Source of the DNA: Orientallactaga sibirica
Taxonomy: Eukaryota; Chordata; Mammalia; Rodentia; Dipodidae
Reading direction: 5' to 3'
DNA: 64,000 nucleotides
NCBI GenBank assembly: GCA_036365145.1
Contig: JAEOAD010000031.1
Location: forward strand, 6,420,001 to 6,484,000
Part shown: piece by piece, positions 1-15,131 of the stretch
How the letters are laid out: each line of letters starts with the position of its first letter
Numbering within the stretch: the stretch's first letter is position 1
Position numbers and translations under genes: made by a program
Notes under the pieces: model-generated
The model's database searches: none
What the model was told of the DNA's origin: nothing
The model's input: only the letters and a program-made list of their open reading frames with translations

Positions 1-880
1 TGGGCATTCTTAGGGTTTGCAGGCAAGCGCCTTAACCGCTAAGCCATCTCTACAGCCCCTCTTATCCATTTTAAAATTGTATTTACTTATTTGCATGTGT
101 GTGCATGGGCATGCCAGGGCCTCTTGCTGCTGCTACCAACACACACCAGATGCTTGAGCCACTTTTTACATCCAGCTTACATGATTGGCTTGGGAATTGA
201 ACTCAAGCAAGTAAGTAGTGCCTTCAACTGCTGAGCCATCTTCCCAGCCCTCTCTTATCCATTTGAACGAAGTGGCCCTTCCTACACAGTCTGAAGACAC
301 TGGCTTACACCACCATGCTCCATTGTCTTTGAAAACAGAACCTAGAACTTGGGCTTGGATCTGAGTCCTATCTTCAATGTTTTCTTGAACTCTAGGAATT
401 TACAGAGATTGAAAGGACTTGACTCCCAGGCCTTGCCTTGTCTTCTTTGACAATTCTCTCCATAGTCAAAGGCTGAACCCTGTGTCCTCATGAGTTCGAA
501 GCAAACTGTTCACCATTTGCCTTTGTTAGCAAATAACACTAGGAGAACTGTGTTGAAAACTCTTGTGGAACCCTCTGGGGAAATGGATGGAAGATTATGG
601 AATTATATGGAACTTTACAGCTTAGGCATTTAATGACATCTATCCTAGTGTCTTCTTCATGGAAAGCAGTTTTTGCCAGTTGGAGACAACAAACATTATG
701 GAACTGGCATAGTAACTTTTCTGGGCCTGGGCTTCCTTTAGTTTTGTGGTCCACCTCTTTGTTGGGTAAATGTCTGGATAGAAGTTAGGATAAGCCCAAG
801 GGACCCTGGGTCAAATAACCATGACAGCTGGCTGGCCTGGCTTTCTCTTCCTCTCTGCCCTCCTCCAGCTGGGAGGCCTG
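1..880. other. Upstream flank of PLIN1
   Basis: Two minus-strand B2-superfamily SINE pieces, 1-59 (head only) and about 70-249 (diverged). Positions 250-880 look unique; I see no exon. In human and mouse PEX11A lies further upstream, and a shared PPAR element is known between the two genes; I did not find a convincing DR1 element here. Confidence 0.5.
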
Positions 881-987
881 AGAGGAATACTGCCCAAGAC
901 TCCCTAGAGTGGCTGGGAGTGTTTCTGTTGAGGAGACGCTCTGCAGCCCAGGCTCTCTGAGACGGAGGCGGCCGGCCATCAGCTGCA
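880..987 (+). other. PLIN1: Probable non-coding exon 1 of PLIN1
   Basis: PLIN1 normally has one untranslated first exon. A GC-richer, repeat-free stretch here ends in ...AGCTGCA followed by a strong donor GTGAGTG at 988, upstream of the coding exon at 1622. The 5' edge is a guess and I see no TATA box. Confirmed only by position and donor. Confidence 0.45.
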
Positions 988-1621
988 GTGAGTGTGGGGT
1001 CCGTGGGTGTCCCCTTTACCTGGCTTGTTTATGAGTGCTAAAGGGAAGGAGCTGAGGGAAAGGGCCTCTTGGGAATTTTCCTGGGGCTGAAGAGACCTGC
1101 AGGAAAAAACACTGAGGGAACAATTTGGGATGAAAGACCAGGAGTTTAGAGTAGTTATTCTGGGGCTACTAGCTTTTCCAGAAGCACAGCTAGGTTTTTT
1201 AATGAGTCTTTACCCAACTTAGCATAAAGGGATGAAATGTCTGTTTAGAAAAGGAGCAATTAATCAGAGTTTTATCATGAAGAAATAAATTACACCTAAA
1301 ACTTATTGTTTCAGAACCTTTGGGACTATAAGAACCTTAGTTAGGCTTTATCAAAAACCTTTTATCTCGTGGCTACCTGCATTTTTCATTTCTTTTCTTG
1401 AATCCTTATACAAAACATCAGTCTTGACCAGAGCAACTCATTGCTTTGGGACTCTAAGGAGTGGTCTTTTCTGTGACATTCAACTCTCCAACTAGTGCCA
1501 TCTGCCAGAGCAGCTGAGCTCTCAGGCAGCCCTGGTCTGGTGGGTAGCCAAGAGGATAGGGAAGGACCCTCTAGAGTGCAAGCCTGGGGGTTTCTGATGG
1601 ACCTGGGACTCTGCTTTACAG

Positions 1622-1680
1622 TGTGAAGAGGAAAGATGGCAGTGAACAAGGACCCAACCCTGCTGGATGGAGACCTCCCT
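1622..1680 (+). CDS. PLIN1: PLIN1 exon 2 (start codon, residues 1-15)
   Basis: Acceptor TTTACAG before 1622, ATG at 1636-1638, donor GTAAGTAA at 1681. Phase 0 at the end. Fourteen bases of 5' UTR precede the ATG. Confidence 0.95.
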
Positions 1681-4600
1681 GTAAGTAACCTGGACTCAGC
1701 AATGGACAACTAAGGGAGGAGGAGGAAGCACAGAGGGAGAGTCTGGGGCTATGACTCATATATTCCTACATTCACTGCATTTTGCAGGGGACTTTTGGAG
1801 GAGCGGAGAAAAGAAAAGATGCCTATCAAAAACTAAGTTCCTTAGAGCAAAGGACAGAAATACTGGCTGGGGGGTTGAGGAGGAATGGAGGCAAAAGTCT
1901 GCTTTCTGCCTACCACCCAAGTGGAATACATAGTCCATGACAGCCAATATATGCTGTGGCTTGGCGCTGTCATTCATCCTGTGACTGGTGCCCCCCAGTG
2001 CACAGCCTGTGCTGCCATGTCCTGTGTGTCCAGCGTTTATCTCTGATTTCTCTGACCTGGTTTTCATTGTGACTTGGAGTGATTTTGATACTTTTAGGTA
2101 TACTTATGCCCCTGCAAAGCCTCTGATTTAGGTATAGTTCACATAGTGACATTTAAGATGTGTGGTCCTATACAATACCTATCTCCTCCCAAATTAGGCT
2201 TCAGCTAGCCTTTGTACTAGGGAATACTGTGTTGTTTTGTAGTAAGCCATAAACCACACAGAGGGGTGGAATGAGCACAAGAATCACTGAGCCTTCCTAA
2301 GCCATGGGGATTTCTTCCTTTCCCTGCATCCCTTTCTCCTTCAGCTTTGTCTGAAACAGACCTTGAAGGCACTGTCCAAAATAAAGAAAATGTTTCCTAC
2401 ACACAGACATCATCCTTTTCTTGTTAGTTCTGATAAGCCAACTCAGCTGCTGCATGGAAAACCAACATACTGTGGTCTGCTCTGTCCAGTGACTATGAGC
2501 ATCCCTCAATGGCTCAGCTTCCTGCAGGCAGAATAGGCCAGTTCCTCCCACCCAGGGCAGAATCCTGCCATTGGAACAGACAAATCAGACCCGGAGAACT
2601 TGTTCATGTTACATTTTGTTGTTGTTTTCTTTCAAGGTAGGGTCTCACTCTAGCCCAGGCTGACCTGGACTCAACTCACTCTGTAGCCCCAGGCTGGCCT
2701 TGAACTCACAGTGATCCTCCTACCTCTGCCTTCCGAGTGCCGGGATTAAAGGTATGTGCCACCACGCCTGGCTCTTTCCATTTTCTAAAGTTAATTATGT
2801 GAGTGCTGCTGAAGTGAAAGGTTTTCATAAGTGCTCAGCACCCCTGAAGAAGCGATGGTACCACTACACCCCGCAGGTTCACACTCACCTGGAGCACCTG
2901 CTTCAAGTCTGAGTGTTAGATTTTAAGAAAGACCAGGCCAGACTGTAACGTGTCCAGAAGAGAGGGTCGCTAGACCATGATGCAATCATTTCTAAGCTAA
3001 GCTAGGTACTGGAGCTATATCTTTTTTTTTTTTTTTTTTTAATGGTTTTCTGAGGTAGGGTCTCACTCTAGCTCAGGCTGACCTGGAATCCACTATGTAG
3101 TCTCAGGGTGGCCTTGAACTCACGGTGATCCTCCTACCTCTGCCTCCCGAGTACTGGGATTAAAGGTGTACACCACCACCCCCGGTTGGAGCTCTATCTT
3201 GTGGAGAATGGCTCTACAGGGAGACATGTTTGGTGAAATATATGAAAGGCCAACATACAAATGGTGAAGTAGATTTGCCCAGGGTTGTTCCAGAGGATGG
3301 GGGAGGGAAAGATTCAGCTTAGCAAAGCTGTCCAACAAAAGGCACAGGGCGCCATGTAAGGGGAACATTTCTACTTAAGAAGACATCCAGACACAAGTCT
3401 AACTGAGACATTCTGGGAAGGAGTCTGTGTGTGAGAACCTTGGAGCCAAGATTCTGGGTGGACAGATTTAAACTAATACATTCCACGAGATGCATCCCTG
3501 ACTGTGACCCGTGTCTGCAGCTACCATTTCTGTCTTTCAGCTGGCCCTGGGGAAATAGAGATGACATTCTACTGGGAGAGAGGACAAACACACACGTAAT
3601 CACAGCATGGTGTGGCAGATGTAGAGAGCGCTCAGGGCCAGATACAGCCATGAAGCCAGGCATGATGGTGCCCACCTCTAAGCCAGGCTCTTGGGAGGTG
3701 GAAGCAGGAGAATCAGACATCCTCAGACACATAGTGAATTTGAGGCCAGCCTGTGCTACATAAGACCCTATCTCAAAACAACAACAACCAAATGCCCCAC
3801 AGAGGAAGTGATGGTGAGAGAATGGCATTCCACTCGGCAGAAGGGGATGTGTGAGGGAAGGTGAACATATCTGGCAGTGGTCCAGGATCCACAGACAAGG
3901 AGGTAGGGTGTCAGAGAGATCAGGAGAATGTTTCAAAGAAGCCAGAAGTCTGCGGTGGACTGAGACTCCGGGATAGGAATGTCAACAATTTGCTCTCTAC
4001 CAGTCAGGAGCAGGATTGCATTTGGCCTGATGCTTGGAGAACAGAGATCACCTCAGGAGCTCTGGGTGGTAATCAGGAGGGCATGGCAGTTTGGCTCTCA
4101 TTTTCCCTGTGGGCCCCCCCCACACACACCCCTGTGCTCCTTTGACTGGGGTTTTCAGAGAAAGTTCTGACCTTGGTTCTTGTCAGTTCACGTGGGCTCT
4201 GGCTAGCTAACCAATAGAGTGTATGACCCTGGGGTCACCTTCCCACTAGGCAGAGGATAACTCAAGGGTGCTCCTTTGCTGACAGGAGCAGGAGAATGTG
4301 CTGCAGCGAGTCTTGCAGCTACCCGTGGTAAGCGGTACCTGCGAGTGCTTCCAGAAGACCTACACCAGCACCAAGGAAGCCCATCCCCTGGTAGCTTCTG
4401 TGTGCAATGCCTACGAGAAGGGTATGCAGAGCGCCAGCAACCTGGCTGTCTGGAGCATGGAGCCAGTGGTCCGCAGACTGTCCACGCAGTGTGAGTCCTT
4501 GTGGCACTTGGCAGCTGTCCACCTTTCCAGTGACACTACCCACCTGCCAGTCTGTCTGTCTGATCATCTGATAACTTTCTTGTCCATCTGCCTGACTGCC

Positions 4601-7600
4601 CCCCTTGCTGCCTGTAGCCCATCTCCTCTTCTTGTCTATAGCTACAGAGACTTAGATACAGATCCCTTTGCATCTACATACACCTCAGCTATGGCCCAGC
4701 CTAGGATGTCCTAGGCGGACAATGATGGATCAATAATTTGCAGGGGGCAAGGAAGATGGGCAGATCTATGTGGGCAATGGTGGTGGTGGTGGCAGACCAG
4801 ACACCCCCCCCACAGCTCCAAACCCAGCAAAGTCAGTCGCAGCAAGAACCAGCAGAGTCTGGTGCAGAGGCAGGGGCAGCCGGCTCCAGGGTTAGCAGGA
4901 CAGATAAAGGGCACCAAAGGAGAGGGAAAGTCAACCTGCCCAGCTGATGATGATACCAACTCCTGACAGGCAGGGGCAGCAGAGAGCTACAGGCCAATGC
5001 CCTTGGCCCGGGAAGACAAGGGTCCTTGTGACCCTGCGCAGGCTTGCCCCGTGCCCATTGTTTTACCCCCTCTGAAAATATGGTCTCCAAGCCACACCTC
5101 TTGACTGGGATGAGGGAAATCCCAACAGCTACAAGAAGTCTAACACCTTCTACCATCTGAATAGAAAACTGTGGGCGTATGAGAATTTCTGCAAGCCCCT
5201 TAAATACTTGCCCCTGTTCTGCCCAATCATCAGATAGCTAAGTCATCTGGGTTGTCTGGTGCTTTAAAGAAATATAAAAGAATATCTATAAATATCCTTT
5301 AAAACTCTGGCCTCCGTGACCACGACCACAGAGCCTATGTTCTCTTGGAGCATCTGCGTTCTCTGTGGCTTGCCCCACTCCCTGGAAACAACACCTTTCT
5401 CTTCCCTGTGACTCCCTTCAACGTTCAACCATCTGGAGGTTTAAAGCCAGGGCAAGGAACAGCGTAGAGTTGCACTGTCTGTTACTGGGAGTTTGTCATC
5501 TTCAGGACTAAGCAGACTTCGGCTTGGTTCTGCTGTCACCTGACTCCCACCCACACCCCGGGTTCTCCCTCTTCTTCATTCCCTTCCAGAGTCCTGAGCA
5601 GGGAGACCGGGAGGATGAGGGAGAGAACAGTGTGTGGTGGTGATTCATGTAGCTGATTCACAGAGGCACCACATGTCTGTCCTTCACCAAAGCAGAGGCT
5701 AAGGTCTAGAGAAGGGGTCTTGCTGAAGCCACATGCTATGCAGATACAGATGCAGTACTTTGAGTGCAGGTCTCACTGACCTGAAAATGGCCCCGGTCTC
5801 AGGGAGTCGCAAACAAATGGAAGCTAAATCTAGGAAAGGGCTTTGGGTCCGCGTGCCTGCAAGGCAGCAGGGCTGGAGCTCTGTCGACCTTAAGGTATTT
5901 TCTTTCTTTTTTCTTCTTCTTCTTTTTTTGAGGTAGGGTCTTGCTCTAGCTCAGGCTGACCTGGAATTCACTCGGTAGTCTCAGGGTGGCCTCAAACTCA
6001 CGGCCATCCTCCTACCTCTGTCCCCCAAGTGCTGGGATTAAAGGTGTGCGCACCTTAAGGCATTTTCTTTGGAGCAGACACTACTGCTAGCTCCTCGAGG
6101 AGGGGGCAGGGCTCACCCCAACACAGCCCTTCCCTTCCAGTCACTGCTGCCAATGAGCTGGCCTGCAGAGGCCTGGACCACCTGGAAGAAAAGATCCCAG
6201 CCCTCCAGTACCCTCCAGAAAAGGTGAGTCCTCCCTCCCGGTTCCCTAATGCTCCTCACGTTCTGCCGTGGCCTCCTCTCAGGAAGAAGAGTAGCCAATG
6301 CCATGACTATGCGTCTGTGTGCACGGGATGAGTGTCCTCCTAGGTTGGTGGAGGCCCCTCTTCCTCTTCTATGGAGCCAGGTGGAAGCAGAGCACTACAT
6401 GCCATGCTCTTTGCAAAGCCTCCTAACATCTGAGCCCTGGGATCCGAGGCTCCGTGGCCCTGCACCGGACCACTTGGTGGCAACAGCTGCCTCAGATTTT
6501 GGGCCACATTCATTGAGATCCCAGCATCACACTCTCATGTCCTTGAGATCAGACCATTTAGGGATGGTGAGACCGAACAAGTTACTTCCCTGACAACAAA
6601 TTTATCATACAATGGCTTTGACAAGGCCCATGTTAGGTGCCGTGTGGGGATAAGCTTCAGTCTAGACCCATCTATTTCAGGAACCAACCACCTGTGCAAG
6701 TCACCAACCTTCCCTGAGCCCAGCCTTTGCCAGTGGCTGTACATGGGCTTCCTGGAATGTCTCAGTTAACCCTTGTTACATTGTACAGATAAGAACACAC
6801 AGCCCAAAGTGAAGACCATATGCAAGCAGGCCTGTCTAGCTCTTCATTTCCCGTAGTCTTCACTCCCAGCACCCCGCACTGTCTAGATAAAAGGGCAGCA
6901 TGCCTTTGTCACAAAGGTGCTCCCAGACGAAAGTGAAGGAGAAGACAAATTATTCTAGAACAGAGCGTCGATCTCTGTATTACACACTTACCGATCAGTA
7001 TAAATGCAGAGGGGAGTGCAAGCAGTGTGCTGAGAGAACGGAGAATGCAGCACAGGGATTTGGAGGGTTGGGGTGCTTTGTGTGAGCCAGGGTAACAGGG
7101 TGGGCAGGCTTTGGGGCTGGCTGAACAGGATCTCAGCAGGTAGTGACATACTGTGAAGAAGCCAGAAGATCTGGGTGGCTGGCCTAGTGACAGTACAGCC
7201 CTTTCCTACATATTCCTACCAGTCCCCTAGGCCTTATTCATTTGTTTGTTTGTTGGGGGAGCATGTGTATGCAAAGTATGTGTACTATAGTATGTGATGT
7301 GTGTGTGCAGATGCACATATCCTGTGTGCATACATGTACAGAGGCCAGAGGAGAACATCAGGTTCCTCTTTCCTTGAGACAGAGTCTCTCACTCAAACCA
7401 GAGCTGCCATTTTCAGTTTTTGTTGTTGTTTGTTTGTTTTTTGTTTGTTTTGTCAGCAAGAGCCCCAGTGATTCTCCAGTTTCTACCTACTGCAGGACTG
7501 GAGTTATAGACCTGTGTGGCCTTGCTCAGCTGTTCACATGGGTGTTGTGGAATTGAAGTTAGCTGGGCATGTTTGATTTCAAGCACTATTAAGTGCTAAG

Positions 7601-7798
7601 CCATCTCCCTAGCTCCTTAGTTTTTGTTTGTTTGTTTGTTTTTGAGGTAGGGTCTCACTCTAGCCCAGGCTGACCTGGAATTCACTATGTAGTCTCAGGG
7701 TGGGCTTGACCTCATGGTGATCCTCCTACATTTGCCTCCCAAGTGCTGGGATTAAAGGCACCACCATGCCTGGTAGGGTTTTTATTTACTTATTTTTT

Positions 7799-7838
<40 letters not shown>

Positions 7839-9981
7839 GAGAGGGAAAGAGGCAGAGAGAGAGAAAATGGGCATGCCAGGGCCTCCAGCCACAGCAAATG
7901 TACTCCAGATACATGTGCCACCTTGTGCATCTGACTTACGTGGGTACTGGGGAATTGAGCCTTGAACCAGGGTCCTTATGCTTCACAGGCAAGTGCTTAA
8001 CCACTAAGCCATCTCTCCAGCTCCCTGGCAGGTTTTTTTTTCCTGAGACAGAGTTTTACCCTATAGCCCAGGATAGGCTGGATCTCATTATGTAACCCAG
8101 GTTGGTCTCAGATGCATGGGCAATCTTCCTGCCTCAACCTCCTGAGTGCTGGAATGACAGATGTATGTCCTTGTGCCCAGTCCTTGGGCCTTTAAATAAT
8201 GACCTCCAGGGAGCTGGGTTCAGGGCCTAAGGCTCTGAGAGGGTGGCCCTCCTAAGGCCTGCAAAAGAAACATCTATTGCTGACTATCCCCAAACATCCC
8301 CCCAGATCGCTTCTGAGCTGAAGGGAACCATCTCTACCCGCCTTCGCAGTGCCAGAAATAGCATCAGCGTGCCCATCGCAAACACTTCAGAGAAGGTTAT
8401 GGGGACCACTCTGGCTGGCTGTGAGCTTGCCTGGGGGGTGGCCAAAGACACTGTGGAGTATGCTGCTAACACCCGAGTTGGACGACTGGCCTCTGGAGGA
8501 GCGGACCTGGCCCTGGGCAGCATTGAGAAGGTTGTTGAACTCCTCCTCCCGCAGGCTAAAGAGGAGTCAGGTATGCACCATTGAGGCTGGCTTGCTACTC
8601 TGGCAGCCAGCTAGCAGCTCAGTACCTGGGGATCAGTGGGAGGCTGCAAGGCTCCTCAGTTCTGCTCTGGGAGAAGAAAGACCCCCACCCCACCCCCACA
8701 TACCCTGAGATCTTCAGAAGGACCTCTAACCTTTAGACCCCTCAGCCCGACCGTAAGAAGGGACAGTGAATTGGCACATGGCCAGTGAGTTTGTGACGGA
8801 AGTATGGCGACTGTTTTCCATCTCAGAGCACAGCCCAGTGTCTCCAAGGCCTCTCTGATCTGTTTTTCCTTTGTTCTCTTCATATCCCTTACCCAGCCCC
8901 TGCTCCTGGACGCCAGAGGGCCCAGAAGGCTCCCAAAGCCAAGCCGAGTCTCATGAGCAGGGTTGGGACCCTGGCCAACACCCTCTCTCAACAGACCATG
9001 CAGACCACAGCCTGGGCACTGAAGCAGGGCCATGCCCTAGCCATGTGGATCCCAGGGGTGGCACCCCTGGTGAGTGTCCTGAGCTCTGCCTGACCCTACT
9101 CTGAAATCCTCCTATCATGCAACACTCTCTCTTCCAAGCTAGCTTGGGACTTTGGGTCTAAGGACAGGGGTCTTAAGAGGTGTGGTGCTCTAGTTGTCCA
9201 GGCCACGGGGGGAAAGGACAGAACATGAGTTGAGCACTAAGTTACCTTGCTAGGATGGTCTTGCCCACTACCTATTTCTATCTCCCCTCCCCCCCCCATT
9301 CTCTATCTGAGTCTCCCCACTATCCTCAGCCTTCATCCCCACCCCAAGTAGGCCTCTTGCTATAGGCCCTTCCACCAGTGTGGGAGCGAGGACACCTCTC
9401 ATTTGCTATCCACGTGGTAGGAAGTGTCATCGTCATTGTCATCGTCCTTAAATGAGTAAATCACAAAACCTGTCCAGTGGTGAGAGAGTCCAGCTGGGAC
9501 TCTTCCCTGCTTGCTTGCAGGTCTCTAAATTCCCTTCGATGGGTTTCTGATTTGCAGCCTGACTATACCGAGGTAAAGCTGCTTCTCCATGTGGCTTAGC
9601 ACAATGAAGCAGGGTTTTATTTTTTTCTCTTAAGGACCTTTTTCTTTTTTCTTTTTCTTACATATATATTTTTTTGGCTTTTTGAGACAGGATTTCTCTC
9701 TAGCCCAAACTGACCTGGATGAATTCAGGATGGCCTCAAACTCATGGCAATCCTCCTGCCTCTGCCTCCCAAGTGCTGGATTAAAGGTGTGCACCACCAC
9801 ACCCAGTCTAAGGACCTTTAATAAGAAACTAAGGCCTGGAGAGATGGCTCATCAGTTAAGGTGCTTACCTGAAAAGCCTAAGGATCCAAAGGTTGATTTC
9901 CTAGTACCCATGTAAGCTAGATGCACACTGTGGAGTGTGCATCTAGAGTTCATTTGCAGTGGCTAGAGGCCTATTCCCTCC

Positions 9982-10020
<39 letters not shown>

Positions 10021-11174
10021 ATCCCTATCTGTCTCTTTCTCTCTCTCACTTTCAAATAAAAAAATAAATAAAATATTTAAAAAAACAACTAAGATCCAGG
10101 CATGGTGGCACATGCATTTAATCCCAGCACTTGGGAGGCTGAGGTAGGAAGATGCCTGTGAGTTTGAGGCCACTCTAAGACTACATAGTGACTTCCAGGT
10201 CAGCCTGGACTAGAGCAAGACCTTACCTCAAAAAATCAAAAATGGGGCTGGAGAGACGGCTTAGCAGTTAAGATGCATGCCTGTGAAGCCTAAAGACCCC
10301 GTTCAATTCTCCAGGTCCCACGTAAGCCAGATGCACAAGGGGGAGCATGTGTATGGAGTTTGTTTGCGGTGGCTAGAGTTCCTGGCATGCCCATTCTCAC
10401 TCTCCCTCTCTCTCTTTCCCGCTCTCTGTCTCTGATAAATAAATAAATAAAATAAATCTTTTAAAAACCAAAAAGGAAAAGAAAAGAAACAAAGGGAAAA
10501 AAGAGAAATTGAAGCAATATCAAGCCTAATGTGGTAATATACACCTATAATCTCAGCACTTGAGAGGCAGAAGCAGGAGTACTATTAAGTTTGAGACCAG
10601 TCTGGTCTACATGAGTTCCTGTCCAGCCAGGGCTACATGGTGAAACTCTATCTTAGAAAACAAAAAACAACATTAAAGCATGAAGATTGAATTTGGACTG
10701 GGGCTGTAGCAGTGGTGGAGTGCTTACCTATCACGTATGATGCCACATATCTCCAGCACTGAAAAATAAGTAAATAAATAAATGCCTGAAAGTCAGTAAA
10801 ACAATGACTACTTTTCAATCATCTCATGAGTGGTAATTTTGCTTTATCTTTTATTTATTTTTTTATTTATTTTGTGATAAGGTTTCATTCTGTAACCCAG
10901 GCTGGACTTGAATTTGTGGCAGTTCTCCTACTTCAACCTTCCAAGTGCTGGGATTATAGGTATGTGCCACCAGGCCTGGATATGAGTGGAATTTTTCTTT
11001 CTATCTTTTTTTGAGAGAGGATTTTGCTATGGACCCTGGGAATTTGCTATGTGGATGAAGTTCGACTTATAGTTGTCCTTCTGCCTTAGCCTCCTGAATG
11101 CTGGGATTAGAAGTATGTGCCAACTTGCCTGGCTTGAGTGATACTTTTATTTATTTATTTATATATTTTTTGAG

Positions 11175-11205
<31 letters not shown>

Positions 11206-11970
11206 ATGGGTGCACCAGGGCCCTTCAGCTGCTATGAACCAACTCCAGATGCATGCATCCACTCATGCACATGTGTGACATTGCATGCTTGCATCACTTT
11301 GTGTCTGGCTGCATGGGACCTGGAGATTCGAACAAGCATTCTTAGGCTCACAGGCAAGTGCCTTAACTGCTAAGCCATCTCTCCAGCCCTTGAGTGGTAC
11401 TTTAAAAAGCATTGTCAGGCCTCATTTACTCATTTACTCAACTGAGTGAGTGATAACTCACTGTGTGCCAGGTGCTGTTGCCCCATAAAGGATGCAGTAG
11501 GAATAGTCTCCCTCCATTCCCTGCACCAAGGATCATCTACCAATGAAGGCTGAAACTGATTCACCTACTCTGGCCCAGCCTAGCATGGGTCAAATCTCAG
11601 GTGTGCCATTCACACTATCAAGTAAGGATGTCCTGCTTGTGGCATGACCATTTATGTCTCCCATATGATATTCTTTTTTTTTTTTTTTTTTTTTTTTTAA
11701 GGCGAGCCCAACAGACTGGCATTTTTTATGGGAGATGGGGCAGGGGAGACAATTGGCATGCCAGGGCCTCCAACCACTGTAATTGAACTCCAGACACCTA
11801 TGTCACCTTGTACACATGTGTGACCTTCCACATGCATCACCTTGTGCGTGTGGCTTATGTGGGATCTGGGGAGTCGAACATGGGTCCTTAGGCTTTGCAG
11901 GCAAGTGCCTTAACCACTAAGCCATTTCTTCATCTCTGACATTCTTTTAAAAAATATTTTACTTATTTAT

Positions 11971-12006
<36 letters not shown>

Positions 12007-13045
12007 GGTGTGCCACGGCTAGCCACTGCAAACTCTAGATGCATGCACCACTTTGTGCATTGGCTTTATGTGGGTACCAAGGAATTGAACCCAGGTTGTT
12101 AGACATTGCAGACAAGTGCCTGACAAGTGCCTTAACCATTGAGCAATCTCTCCAGCCCCCATATGACATTCCTTTCTTTCTTTTTTTCTTTCTTTCTTTC
12201 TTTTTCTTTCTTCCTTCCTTCCTTTCTCTCCCTCTCTCTCTCTCTTTCTTTCTTTCCCCTTCCTTCCTCCCTTTCTTTCTTTCTTTCTTTTTTGTTTTGT
12301 TTTTTTTTTAAGGTAGGGTTTCACTCTAGCTCAGGCTGACCTTAAATTCACTATGAAGTCTCAGGTGGCCTCAAACTCATGGTGATCTTCCTACCTCTGC
12401 CTCTCGAGTGCTGGGATTAAAGGCATGCACCACCACACCCAGCATGACATTCTTTTTTTTTTTTGAAGAGAGACACAGAGAGAGACAGAGGAAGACAGAG
12501 AATGGGTGCGCCAGCAGCCTCTCAGCTGCTGCGAACGAATTCCAGATGCGTGTGCCCCCTTGTGGGCAAGTGTGGCATTGCGCCCTTGCGTCACTTTGCA
12601 TCTGGCTAAATGCGGGACCTGGAGATTGGAACTGGCTTTCTTAGGCTTAGCAGGCAGGCACCTTAACCGCTAAGCCATCTGTCCAGCCCAACATTCTTTT
12701 TTGAGACAGGGTCTCATATAGCCCAAGCTGACCTGGAACTCACTGTGTAGCTGAGTATGACCTTGAATTTCTGATTTTCTTGCCTCTACCCCCTGAATGC
12801 TGGGATTATAGACACCACTGCACTTGGTTTTCTGTGGTGCTGGAGATGGCGCCCAGGGCTTTGGGCATGCTAAGTAAAGCACTCTACCAACTAAACTATC
12901 TCTGGCCCCTAAATGATACTTAAAAGATGTTCATTTCAAGCTTGATGAGGTGATGCACATCTGTAATCCTAACACTCAAGATGCTGAGGCAGGAGGATGA
13001 CTAGTTAGAAATTGTCCTGGGCAACACAGCAAGGCCTGTCTCAAA

Positions 13046-13078
<33 letters not shown>

Positions 13079-13976
13079 AAACTTTGTATCAGCCTCATCC
13101 TTAGCCAAGTATAGAAAACAAAGCTGGGCATGGTGGCTCACGCCTGTAACCACAGGCAGCAGAAGCAGGATTGCTACAAGTTCAAGGCCAGCTTGGTCTA
13201 CAACTGAGTTCCAGGTCATCTGCAGCTACATGATGATACCCTGTGTCAATTCCTCCATCAAAAAAAAGATAACAGAAACAAAAGCGTTCTACACTGACAG
13301 TAGAATGAGTAACTGGTAGTGAGCTGGCACAAGGGAACATTACATGGAAATGAAAACAGAAGCACTTTCACGTGATCAGAAAAGGCGACTGTCACACTGC
13401 AATGCTGGGCGACAGGAGATATTCATGAATGGAGACTCACTATGTAATCCATTTGAATGAACTTCAAAAATAGGACTGGGGAGATGGCTCAATGCCTCAG
13501 CAGTTAAAGATGCTTGCTTGCTGAGTTTGACCCTCCTTAGAACCCAAGCAAAGCCATATGCAAAGTGGCTCATACGTGTGTAATCCCAGTATGCCCATAG
13601 CAATGAGAAGCAGAGGCAGGAGAATCTGGAAGCTTGCAAGCAACAGCAGCAAAAAACAAGAGAGGGGCTGGAGAGATGGCTTAGTGGTTAAGGCACTTGC
13701 CTATAAAGCCCCAGTACCCGTGTAAGCCAGATGTATCTGGAGTTCATTTGCAGTAGCTGAAGGCCCTGGTGTGCCCATTCTCTACCTTCCCTCCCCCTGT
13801 CTCTTTCTCTCTCAAATAAATAAATTAAATTAAATATTTTAAAATAATAGTAATAAAAAACAAGAGAGATCCTGTCTCAAAAGGAGTTGGAAGAAGAGGA
13901 GAAATACACAGAGGTTCTCTGAACTCCACATGTGTGCTATGGCACATATTACCCATACACACACATATCATGCACA

Positions 13977-14014
<38 letters not shown>

Positions 14015-15091
14015 GCAAATGAATTTTAAAAATAGGCACAGGGTTGGGGAGATGGCTTAGAGGGTAAGACACTTGCCTGCAAAGACTGAGGACTTAGGTT
14101 CCGTTCCCCAACACCCACATAAGTCAGATGCACAAGGTTGCATATGTGCCTGGAGTTTGTAGTGGCTAGAGGCCCTGGCATGTCCATTCTTTCCCTCTCC
14201 TTCTCTCTCTATCTCTTTCTCAAATAAATAAATAAAATAAATAAAATAATAGGCACAGAGGCTAAGGGCAGGGCTCAGTGGAAGAGTGTGTGCTTAGTAG
14301 GGCAAGGGCCCTGGGTTCTATCCCAGCACTAAAAAGAATAAAAGCCAAAATGAATGCGTGGCGATAGCAGGCAAAACTGTGGACACTTTTTGGGGACTAT
14401 GGACTGAGGAGACATGGCTGGTAGGATCCTTCTGGGATGTTGAAATGGTCTCTACTTTGATCTGCTACAGTTACTCAGGGACGTCTTACAAACATTCACA
14501 GACCTCTATGCTAAAGATGTGTGCCCCTGGGTAATACCCTGCTACTCAGTAAAGTTCTAAGAAACTTCTGTGGGACCAAGGCCTGCTCACCACCTCTTCC
14601 CCTGTCTGGGCCCCATGGCTAGGGGCTCTTGGCCTTCAGCAGAGTTGCTGAGCCAGCTGTCTCTTGTCATCCCCTCTAGAGCAGCCTGGCCCAGTGGGGC
14701 GCATCAGCAGCCATGCAGGTGGTGTCCCGGCGGCAGAGTGAGGTCCGGGTGCCCTGGCTGCACAACGTGGCAGCTGCCCAGGAGGAAGACCACAATGACC
14801 AGACAGACACAGAAGGAGAGGAGACGGAGGAAGAGGAGGAATCAGATGCCGAGGAGAGCACACTCAGCCCTCAGGTGATGGGGACAGGGGGAGCCCCAGG
14901 CTTCACAGTTCACAGAGGGGTGAGAAGCAGAGGCACAAGTGGAATAAGGGTCTCTGTCCCCAGCCCACTCCCAAACCCACAAGACAAAGTATTTCCATGT
15001 CATTCTCAGCTAACTCCAGAGCACCACATGAAATAGGGCAGGAGTTATTGCATCATTTAAAAATTATCTATTTATTTATTTTGAGAGAAAG

Positions 15092-15131
<40 letters not shown>

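Noticed and set aside
250..880. 3' end of PEX11A expected upstream of PLIN1
   Set aside because: No peroxin-11 coding sequence is visible; the gene probably lies before the window.
1386..1709. 107-codon minus-strand frame over PLIN1 exon 2
   Set aside because: Shadow of intron and exon sequence; no family resemblance.
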